From NCBI GenBank assembly GCA_011033025.1, contig WFMF01000115.1, positions 310,001-374,000 of the forward strand: a stretch of 64,000 nucleotides of DNA. The letters run 5' to 3'. Origin of the DNA: Beroe forskalii. Taxonomy: Eukaryota; Ctenophora; Nuda; Beroida; Beroidae. Positions 36,901 through 47,190 of this stretch are shown here, piece by piece (the stretch's first letter is position 1; every line of letters starts with the position of its first letter). A program made the translations under genes and the position numbers. Below the pieces are notes generated by a model. The model worked only from the letters and a program-made list of their open reading frames with translations, was not told where the DNA came from and ran no database searches.

Positions 36901-39900
36901 TAGCTTTATGTACTTCAAATCAAGTTATACATTGTAATTTGTCTTCTGGTGGATGTGATGTGCAGCTTGTAAAACATCTCATGCTCGTCTGCAAAATTTA
37001 TTTTAATTTATTTTTCGGATAATATTAGAATCTCTAGCAGGTTATCATGCAATATGATGCACAATGTGCACATGCTTGGATAAAATTTATCTAAGAAATA
37101 GTTACAGGTCGACAATCGTGTATCTGAAATTAAATGGGGATTAATTTTTGGTTATTGATTATTGATCAACAAAAGATTAGGGTTACGAAGTTAATAACGT
37201 GACGTAATATGGGTGTAGGTTATTTATGAAAATCATGCTCATTTCCACCCTTAAACCATTGCTCCATCGGTTCTTAGCGAAGGTTAAGTGTCTTTCGTCA
37301 ACTCAGTTGTTGATGGCGGTTTTCCAATCAGCGAATTTATTCTATTTTGAGAACTCGAGCACTCAGAATTTTTGTAGGGCAGATCAAAGGAAACTGCAAA
37401 ATATCCATTCTTTCCTTTACTTCTTTGTGATTTTGTGAGTAAAAGGAAAACATCGTAGCCCATGTAATTATCACTTTTTGTTTTGACCTGATACAATCAT
37501 TACTAAACAGAGCATATTATGTACGTGTTACACATTGTACACTGTTGCAACATATCCCATGTGGGTGGAGTAAATATTATATTGGGAGGTAGGAGTAGGT
37601 ACCTAACAATATAGTCTAAATATCCGTGCGTGAAAAATAGGCGGTTATTTTCAAAAATTTGGCAGCGTGTATAGTGTTTATGGCGTCATTTCGCCCGCCT
37701 ATTTACTCTGAACGTACGTACACTTTGCACCTTGTCAACAGCAAACTAACACTACTGTACTCCTTTAACGGTAATTACACGCCGTCCAATGTACGAGTAA
37801 AAATAAATAATTTACTTGTAAATATTATGTTTTGCTTGGCATCAGTTTTGTGGAAAAGAAAACAACTTAATAAGGCATGGATGTGATCGGAAGTTGCGAT
37901 AATCAATTCCTAATTTCCTATGACTCTATGAAAGGCATAACTTTTTCAAAAGTTCATAATGGATGCTTAGTCGACCAAATTACAGCAACAAAGGCCTTAT
38001 CAGTTTCAGTGATATATCCGCTGTGTTACTGCCAAAGTTTATTTATACTTTTTTCTCTTTTTTCATTACCTAGCACAATGGCAAAATGTAATGAACGCAC
38101 AAATTTTTGCGTGTCATGCTCCTACGGTCAAAATTATAAAATTACAAATGGCTCTCTTGAAATTATCAAATTGTCCCATGATTACCTTGAAGTTTCTTAT
38201 GAACTCAAGAGTATCAAGTTCTAATACACTTCACTTTCTCTTACCTTAAACATCTGAAGTCCTAAAATTCATTATTTATCTCTGCCATGTCGAATTTGCG
38301 TCAAATTTGTTCCTGGCACATAACTGTTTAAATTGTTTCGAATTACGTACCTTGCTGCACTTGGTCCTCTAGAGAAACCTGAATTATTTCGTATTTTTGT
38401 ATTTTTCAAACTACAATACAGTATTGTAATTGCTTATTTCTGCCACTCTGAAAAAATTCATGAGAATTACCAACTAAGGAAAGAAATATATTCGCTATTT
38501 TATTCATTTTTCAGTCATATAAATTTAATCTATCGAAAACTGGACAAAAGACGATTTATTTAAAAATAAATAATTTGAAAGAGAATCCACCAATGGTATC
38601 CCACATAATAGATATCCCAATATTATGATTGCCACAAGTTCACGTGTGCTCTAATTATAGAAATCACTTTAATATGCCACATGCAACAAAAACTGTCACG
38701 GAGTTGCTTGACACAGTTGCAGATTGCCGTATGATTATATATATATTCAGCCCACGATTAACAATTGACGCTTAGAAATGACGGCATTAGCATGATTAAG
38801 AACAGTGAATTGATGACGTATAAAAATCTCCTATTTTGCTTCTGCACGGGATGCGTATTATGTAATACTGTGAGAATATATACACACGGCGCTCCTACAA
38901 TATAAATATATATATAATACATGTTCTCCATTCTCCAATAGCTGATTGTAATCTGCTGGTAGACGGCAATGAATGAATCATGCTTTTTTGTTGCTGTCTC
39001 GTGAGTTATAATTTATGTGCATGATCGGAGATTTCTATTGCGTACAGTATACATTTTGTGAGTTTTTGCTCTTTTTTCACTCGATCAGAAACAAACTTTA
39101 CTGTCTTCGCGGCACTGTTCTTCTTCAAGAGTCTTTGGTTCTATAGACAGAAGCTTAGTACCCAGTTCATCCTCGTGTACTCTTGTACCCCTAATCCTTG
39201 TGATTACCCTCATCAGCTCGATTGGAGACCATCGAAAGGGCCACCTGATCTTCTTTGTACACTCTCCTCTATTACAAGATACATATCAAATCATATATTT
39301 CATCTTGAGAGAGACTGTGTTTTGTATGGCGGATTTCAAAGCACTGCTGATGGACGGTGAGCAGACAGTTCATGTTAAATGATGCACTTCGTTTATATCA
39401 ATAACAAAATGTGAAGTGTAGTAGTGCGGTGACAGCACCTTTTTAATGATACCAGTGGCGTCTAAATGTGTTTGTATGTGTGCTGTGATAGCCCTGTTGT
39501 TGTTCTAGATGCCTTGGTGGGTTAGACTTTATTAAGGGGATGGCCTATCAAGTTCTAGGTGCGCTAGACTCAATGGTGATTTGATTAGTTCTTCCTGTTT
39601 TACTACTACTTCCTGTTCTAGACTGTTATTGTTGATTTTATTAATTGCCTTATGCTATAAATAAAATCAATTATTGTTCATTTCCTACTTTATGGAGCCT
39701 CATAATGAATCCTCCTATCCCGTGTCCAACAAAGCATCGATAGTTGATGGGTTCTGGCAAAAATGTAAAGTTCTAAAGCGTGAAGGTATACTATATTTAC
39801 ATACCATGAAATGCACATTACTCAGTACATACCTACCTATGTCATACACTTCAAACCCGTCATACAATCTAGTCTCTTCACATGTACACAATGCACATCC

Positions 39901-41218
39901 TCACACGTTAACACAGTACACACTTCATACATTTTCTTATTTTCTAATACATGATACACATAAAAATGAAAAATGTTTTTGCCTGGCGATATTTTTTGCT
40001 GAACAACAAAAATATATGATATTTTTGTGAATATAGAATTTTTCAAACACTGCTGCATTTTAACTATCCCGACATTACCGACGAGTTATTTTTAGACCCG
40101 TATTTTTGACGACACATTGCATATCTCCTACTGAATTGAGACGTACCGCGCACTTTTTGGTGGAACAGATTAACTTATCACTTTCTTAATTATTTTGACG
40201 GCTGCATAGCATGAAGTTTTAGCTCTGGTATAAAAGCCAGGACTGTCAACAACCAGGTCATTAATTGGATTTTTGACATTTTGGAAATTTCAGGAATTCT
40301 TCGTTAGGTGTGGAGTTTTCTTGCTTAAATAATTCTAAGATACACACGCAGCTTCAGTTCACCGGTACGTGCTATAAGAGAATTTAGTGGAGTAGAAGGT
40401 TTTAAGCATGCTCTGACTTGGTTCAGTATTTTTCTGCAGCGCCTAAAATATACTTGACAATAAATATAAAATCGGGGTCCGTCGAAACATGTCGATGGGG
40501 ACCGATTTTCATGCAGTGAAACTGGTGCCAAAGAAATCATAATTAAACCAATCTAGTGCGAAGTGTTTGGCTGAATTTTCGTAAGTTTGAATTATTCTAT
40601 TCATGATAATTATGATGAAACTGTCATAGCAAAACAAGGGTCTTTGATGTGATTTATATTGATATTCGTTTCAAATAATAACATATAGATTGTAATTATA
40701 TGAGAATAATTTACCAAAAATAACTGATTTATTAAAATAACCCACTTCATAATAGAATCTATAGTATATCATCGAGCTAACATCTCAAGATTGAAAACAT
40801 TCAATCATTCATAAATTTAAGTATAACTGTCATTCAATAATCAATTTATCCACGCTTGATTGTATCAATTATACATCTGAAAACAGCTTGGCTCTTGAAC
40901 ACATGTCTCCACTGTATTCATGAAAATTTTCTGTTTTGTTCGGTTCATTCTATTTCATCATTTAGTTGGATGTATTTCATTTTCGAGCAGCTTTGTTTCA
41001 ATTCTTGATAACTTCCATTTAACACAACTTGATCTATTCTGGATCTCTGCCAGAACATTGCTTGATCAGTTGATCTCTCTTTGATCACTGCGTGGCCACT
41101 GCCAGAACACTGCTAAATCTTTGTTTGATCACTGCCTTCAGATTATCTCGTTGTTCATCTTGCTCATCTCACTATACTGAATAAGACATTATGATCTAAT
41201 TATAGTCCGGGGCGGATA
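33925..41218. other. Large gene-poor region
   Basis: 7.3 kb with no recognisable gene on either strand. Longest unassigned frames are about 115 codons (37877-38224 +) and 118 codons (39674-40030 +), without homology, splice support or a downstream poly(A) signal that I can defend. It contains a short strong hairpin at 35.29-35.34 kb. Confidence 0.5.
35294..35344. other. Short hairpin with 23 nt arms
   Basis: CACATGTAATAATGAATGTC.. pairs with its complement ending at 35344 with only a two-base mismatch bubble. The loop is TATAG. It is too short-looped for a typical pre-miRNA and is more likely a miniature palindrome or solo foldback. Confidence 0.45.
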
Positions 41219-41756
41219 CTACACATTATATCTCGGCCTATACTCCCGTACACACGCGTAATACCATTCCTCTGCGTTTGCTTTCACGAAAATGATAATC
41301 GCCCAAATAACGACCATCACAAGTACCGCCACCGGCACCGCCCACAACGACCTCTCCGCCATTTTCTCGTTCCTGGCAAAGTTCTTTTGTTGGTAGTACG
41401 GTACGAATAGGACAGGCGGAGCCATGGTCACTTTCTCCTCGCCTGTTGCGGACATTTCCCAATGTACGCTAGGCATGTTACAGAGCAGCCCCTCACACGA
41501 CTTACAATTCGCACTCGGCTGCGGCTCAGTGTCGTTAGTGTTGCTGTTACAGGCGCCGCACCCGTACCTGTAGTTTGATCTCGCCGGTCGCCAGGTGTGT
41601 GCGGCGCGAGAGGCACTGTGTGTGGCGCATGGAGCCGCATTGCGCCACTTTGAGGTTGTCTATCGTGTGGTCGTTTATTGCAATACCCGTCACACACTTG
41701 AGTCGCTGGGCGGAGAGAGGGCGGAGGAAGAGGTAGATAACTGCGAAGAGTAGCAT
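41219..41756 (-). pseudogene. Ly6/uPAR-type (three-finger fold) type I membrane receptor, frameshifted
   Basis: Reading leftward from ATG 41756: a signal peptide (MLLFAVIYLFLRPLSA), then RLKCVTGIAINDH...VAQCGSMRHTQCLS, open to about 41575. The following part is open one base out of register: YRYGCGACNSN, then the Ly6-type ending CKSCEGLLCN, a juxtamembrane stretch, a membrane helix (SLWAVPVAVLVMVVIWAIII), a short cytoplasmic tail and a stop at 41219. The C-x-x-C-x-x-x-x-C-N ending is characteristic of extracellular Ly6 domains, whose members are GPI-linked or membrane-anchored surface proteins. One nucleotide too many (or two missing) near 41570-41580 separates the halves. It may be a recent pseudogene or a sequencing error. 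An in-frame ATG at 41828 could extend the N-terminus. The region is clearly more GC-rich than its surroundings. The family call is moderate: the second cysteine of the usual L-x-C-x-x-C start is not seen. Confidence 0.6.
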
Positions 41757-41828
41757 TCTAAGGGAAGGAGGGGCGTTAGGAAGAGTGGTAAAAATCACAA
41801 TGGCAATCGATGTGATGAATTTTTGCAA

Positions 41829-44800
41829 TCAATTGTCGAAAATATAGGAAAAAATTTTTTTGCTACCTGCTACAACGAACTTGAAATGTTCAAAGTTTCT
41901 CCATACGTTTTGCCACTAATCGATAATGATTTTTTAGAATCAATCAGTCATAAATCTTACAAGACGTAACAAAATATTTTCAAGAAAAAATGCAAACAAG
42001 CAAATACGCCCGCAGTATAGAGGTTATTTGTGTAAAATAATTTCACTTTTGTGCAAAAACCGGAGCTGCTCAAACTTTCAAAACAAAAAGTCGAAACTAT
42101 TGTCGGTACCTATCGGTTTTAAGTCTGGCTGCATACTCTGAAGAAGTCGAAATTGGCTCTAACAAGGTGCAAACATGGGTTCAGAAAGGCAATTCTGACA
42201 AAATACAATTATGCTAAATACGTATAAATTAACGAAAATAAATATACTTAACTCTAACGAGGTAGATAAATCACAAATTAGGTAGTCTATAAAGATGTAA
42301 ATATAAAACAATATTATTATTATTATTAACCACTGTCTTATGGGCTCCTAAATATAATTATGTAAGAAAGAACATGTTAAATCATATAAAATGCTGTATT
42401 TTACATGTTGTTTGGTGTACTGTTAACGACTCACTATATTATGGCTGCACAAGGGTCGATCACTGTCAAATCATTGAGATTATAATATAGCAGCGTATTC
42501 AGTCATCTGAGATGACGTTTCAAGCAAAGTGACAGCCGGGATTTTATAACACATCCACACGCGCCCATATTTACTCAAAGTCTACATGCGTCATCAGAGT
42601 GTGTGCGTTTCGTGACTTCAGATTATTATATACAGGATCGGACTTTTGCTGTGAAAAACTAATTTTAATTACAATACCCGATTAATTACATGGGAAGAAA
42701 AAAAGCGACATGCGCCAAACTCAACCGGCGAGAATAAGTAGGTCAAAAAACTTAAAATAATGAAAAAACGTCAAGATGATAATGAAAGAAACGTCAAACA
42801 GGGAAAACAGGAAAGCAAAAGACAATCGTAAGGATGCTGGAATATTTCTTAAAGCGGCTAAAAGTTGCATTCCGCGGAATAAATAGGTGTAGTTTTACGA
42901 CACATTATAGTTTAAGTGATGTAATACTATAAGCATAAGGAGTCACCTCAGGCCTCGATATTATGAGGTTATCTTTATTATGTATTTTTAAAACTCATAA
43001 TCACAACTGGAGGAGGGTTTAACACCTGTCAAGGCTGCCACCGAGTCTTCCTTGGATAATTCACAATAATTCTCCTTTTCTTGCAGCCCCCGAAACGATT
43101 AATATTCACGCACGAGTGATGTAATCATGACCTTTTAAAGTGCTCTTTTGATGACGTTAATAAATATATAGCGTATATCTAACTCGCCGCGCGCGCAAGA
43201 TAAAAGATAAATATACAAGTTGCAGGTGATTCCATGAATCATTTCCAATACTAGGCGGGCACTTGGTTGAAACCCTTCATGGCACACTGTCTAACTATAT
43301 CATAGGAAATGTTCAACAACTTAATAAAGTTAATACGTATTATATACGCTAACACAAGTTTTAATTCTAGTATTGGCACTCTGCTAACCTAAGCCAAAGA
43401 GGTGAGCCTTAGTAATAACTAAACTAAGAGACGTGATCAAAACAAAACCGGTTGATGTTCATTTTCAACAAAATTGTTGGTTTAACATCTAAAATGGCAT
43501 GAATCAAAGGAGTAAAACGTAAAATTCGATCAAAATGATTCAAATATTAGGTCAGTAACAGTTAATAAAAGGGTCTTGTTCGCCCTTAAGGGCACTAAAA
43601 GACATTAGTTCACTAGAGACTTCACTGCACATCCTTGCATCTCTTCACAGTTCACTCAAGCCTCTTGCAAAGTCTCCAACAAAATCAAAGAATGTCAGAA
43701 AAAACACATCTATAATTGATACAAAACGAACATTTCCTTTATCAAACAGGAACTAAATAAAAGAACCGGAGGAGAAGCAATAATAAAGAATCACACAAAC
43801 TAAGTACTTGGTGCTCGCACATGTCTTATCAACAAAGATTACAGAAAAGCTTATATATATCGTGTACCGGCTGCAGCTGTGCACTTGATCTCTTGTCTGG
43901 GATGGTGTGTGGGGGAAAATATATACTTTATATATCGGGCAGAGATCACTGGAATACTTTGACAAATCTACTACTAACCGAGGGATCGAATATAGGCAGG
44001 TCATTTTACCTGTGTATTTCAAAAGTTCGTGGTATCAAGAATTTTACATATGGTATGATCTAAATTCTAAATAGTTATGGTATTTGGTATGTTTTTTTTA
44101 TAAATTTTTTGTGGGTCACGTTCTCGAAAAAGTCGAAAGATTGTTATTGAAAAAGAACAATTCAGCGTTTCTATCTATCGCGACCATTTATATTTGGGTC
44201 CCTAGGTGTTCTAAGTCTTTCAAGTTATTCAAGGATTAAAAAATCAGAAAAGAGCACGTAGGAAGGTAGGAAAAGATAAATCAGTCAAAGATTAAGGTTC
44301 AGTGTACTAACTTACTAATAATTTCGATTCAGTCTTCCGCAGAAAATACATGGTGAATACAGGAACGCATCAGTGCATCACGCATGGCAAATAAATATAA
44401 AATTATATTTTGCTCCGAGTACACTGTTGAAAAGGGGAGTCTGTGGCAAATATTTCAAAGACTTGGTTAATTTTCAATATATATTCCTTTCACGACCATC
44501 GTTTGGATCAATAGAAATGCTCCTCTCCAAATTTATGCGGAATCTGCACGCGTTCATTTCATCACGAATAGCGCCAAGTGCTAACTTTTAATAAAATATT
44601 TACGCCATATTGTGTGATATACCAAATATATTGGTCGTATGATATGAATTCAACAAAATTGCCGGGGAGTGGCTCAATAATGAACTGCACAAGCCAAGAA
44701 AAAGCGGAGAAGTTTTTCTCCTGTACAACAGACAATTTATTCGGAGTTTGACAGGTTGAGATAGAGTACAAGTGACAGAGAGTGTCATGTCAGACAATCT

Positions 44801-45697
44801 ATACTTGTATTGTATTGTGTATGAGTTCCTATCTGCGAACTAAGACAAATTTGACAGTCTATATAATAATATTGATCATCGTCTTTTGCAAATCATGTCA
44901 TCAGATTTACGTACAGCTGATTTTGCAGAGGATCTGTAAATTCTGGAAGATTCGCCAATCGCGAATTCGTGACTGATACGAAAACACGCTCAATCGAGAG
45001 AAAGATGCACCCTTATTAATAAAAGGACAAACATCGCGTTGAGAAGATATCGAGCTAAAGAAAGTATGTAAACATTCCCGTTTAGTTTTAAACAAACGAG
45101 AGGGAAAATAGAAGCCTTTTTGATACTCCATGAGATGAGGTGGATCGTGAACTTTGCAGAAAATCAAAAACTCGTTGTTCGAAACTCAGTATAAGGTATA
45201 GTCAAATTGAAGATTTAAAAGTTTACATGACAGACCAACATAGCTACAATATGTGGAAAATTGACAACACGTTTTCGGGATAAAAAGAATCGCTCCATAT
45301 CGTCACTGTTGTCGTCTTTCTTAAAAACTACTATTAACTTATTAACGAATTTCTGTGAATTTCGTCGAGAATGTAAAGCCCTCGGAAGCAACTACCTATC
45401 GCAGAATGACAAAGAAACACAATAAAATGTGTCGTCTTGAAGAATCATACTGATTCAAGGCACCTTTATGAATTCGCCGGACCAGAGTTCTAATGTTATT
45501 AGCACGATATTACCAAATTTGTTTCCGTCTCTGGTATGGCTCTAAAAACATTTAAGCACTTGAAACAAGTTAAAACAACATGCAGTAGATATTTAACAAA
45601 ATCAGAATTTACAGCTGCGAAGCCCGAATTTTTCGCACTTCCCGTTCTATAATTTGATCAGGCTAGTTCTCTTGTGGAACGTCCATTCCCCCTACAA
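41829..45697. other. Gene-poor region
   Basis: AT-rich DNA with no gene recognised. The C-terminal exons of CCDC6 would be expected at or beyond this side of 47.2 kb, but I could not find its conserved [20 protein letters not shown]-like helix here. Confidence 0.45.
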
Positions 45698-45900
45698 GCA
45701 TCAAGCAGAGAAGCCCCCATGAATCAATAAGCACTAAGCAAGGAAGCTCACCCCTATAAGCAGAGAAGCCCCCTAGAAATCAATAAGCACTAAGCAAGGA
45801 AGCTCACCCCTATAAGCGGAGAAGCCCTCTATGAATCAATGAGCACTAAGCAAGGAAGCTCACCCCTATAAGCGGAGAAGCCCCTATGAAGCTATCAGTG
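45698..45900. repeat. Minisatellite, about 57-60 bp unit x3.5
   Basis: Unit contains AAGC(A/G)GAGAAGCCC, ATCAATAAGCACTAAGCAAGG and AAGCTCACCCCTAT. Copies differ at few positions, so the array is young. Confidence 0.8.
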
Positions 45901-46370
45901 GAAGCTTCCTTGTGGGCAGGAAAGCTAATAATATCTAATCAAGTTGAAGTACCAGCATCATAGCAATAGTAATAGAAATTACGTCAAATTACATAATGTC
46001 ATGTCATATTTTCTTGAAAAAAGATTTCAAGAGATTAATAAATTCAAAAGATTGGATGGACACTTATAAAGTTATAAGTAATAGAAAATCAAATAAGGCA
46101 AAGACAGCCATTGCCATGGGTCAGTCAAGTCATAAAGGTAAGTGTGATTTTGATGGCATGTGACTGGAGTTGCCTTCAGTATCAGGTAATTAAAAACAGT
46201 GGTACGGGTTTCATGTTTAAGTGGTGGATTATCAAAATGTCAGGACCTCACACTCTCCTTCATTCATTAATCTTGATTAAACTTGATTATCGTGTCGTCT
46301 TTTTGTTGTTGGTTACTTTGTATGATTTGGTTGAAAAGTTATCCCGGGTATTGGGTTAGCCGATTCCTTT

Positions 46371-46820
46371 TTCCCTTTCGGGAAGAAGGGCCGGGTGAAC
46401 TGTCTCTATACACGGTTAACGTTCGAGACAGTTCCTGATCTCTAGGGGTTTATGGATCAGTTTGCATTTTAAGAGAGAAAGTACACAACGGCTGAAAGCT
46501 TAAGAGACTGGAACCTCACTGGTAGATCTGGAGGATTTTTTTAGTTCTCATCCGGCTGAAAGCACAAAGAACTATTGACTTTAAGAGAAAAGACTAATGG
46601 CTGATACAGCGCTAGTCTGTTAGGTTGCACATTGTTCTTATACTCCAAGAGCATAAGTTGGCAGCCTACTTGTTGCTTCTTGGTCTTAACGCACCATCGC
46701 TGTAGTATTAGCAAGCTAATCTACAGACTACGGCCTCGGGAGCAGCAACGAAGCTCCGTTCCAGGGAATCTCACCGATGTTCTGATTTAACGGTATGGTG
46801 CCCGAATCATCAGAACCTGG
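46371..46820. ncRNA. Candidate structured RNA: dense chain of hairpins
   Basis: Consecutive complementary segments: TTCCC/GGGAA (46371-46384), GAACTGTCTC/GAGACAGTTC (46397-46434), CTGATC/GATCAG (46435-46460), AGTTCT/AGAACT (46543-46573), AGACTA/TAGTCT (46591-46618), TAGGTTGC/GCAGCCTA (46621-46668) enclosing CTTAT/ATAAG, CTGTAGTATTAGC/GCTAATCTACAG (46700-46726), GGAGC/GCTCC (46739-46757) and GTTCTGAT/ATCAGAAC (46779-46816) inside CCAGG/CCTGG. CGGCTGAAAGC occurs twice. No long open frame. I recognise no Rfam family in it; U-snRNA, SRP RNA, RNase P and 7SK signatures were not seen. It may be a structured ncRNA, a retroelement UTR or an organelle-derived insertion. Strand unknown. Confidence 0.4.
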
Positions 46821-46879
46821 AGAGGGGGTTATACAATTATTTTATGGGTCAAACTTTCCTTCAGCCCAGTATGTACCCC

Positions 46880-47190
46880 CAACCAACTCACCGTATCCAT
46901 TACCTCCCCTTCCCCAGAGTATAGTGTATACCCCGACCCACTCACCGTATCCATCAGCGGGGGGGGGGGTAACCCCCTCAAACCCCCAAAAGTGAGGGGG
47001 TTGCCCCCCATTAGCTCCCCCTCCCCAGTGTATACTGTAAACCCCCGACCCACTCACTGACTCACCGTATCCATTAGCTCCCCCTCCTCTTCTGTATACC
47101 CCGACCAACTTACCGTATCCATTAGCTCCCCCTCCTCTGCTGCTCCCCTACTACGTCATACCCCCATTCCCCAACCAACTTACCATATCC
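46880..47190 (-). repeat. Tandem array of five 5' splice sites at the CCDC6 exon 6 end
   Basis: On the minus strand GGATA(C/T)G|GTRAGT recurs with the last exonic G at 47184, 47114, 47066, 46946 and 46892: two GTAAGT and three GTGAGT. Each is preceded by variants of GGGGGAGCTAATGGATA. Units are about 50-70 bp; one is enlarged by a G-rich insertion at 46.96-47.03 kb. Confidence 0.8.

Noticed and set aside
37877..38224. 115-codon frame
   Set aside because: No recognisable family, AT-rich codons as in spacer DNA, no splice or poly(A) support. Not excluded, only unsupported.
39674..40030. 118-codon frame
   Set aside because: Low-complexity T/C/A-rich composition, no homology recognised.
46410..46440. 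tRNA B-box-like GTTCGAGAC
   Set aside because: No matching A box at the right distance and no cloverleaf; it is one side of the GAACTGTCTC/GAGACAGTTC stem.
46892..47122. CCDC6 ending in exon 6 by reading through the donor to a stop at 47122
   Set aside because: Five intact consensus donors precede the stop and the family has a further conserved helix, so continuation is more likely. The downstream exons were not found, so this stays open.
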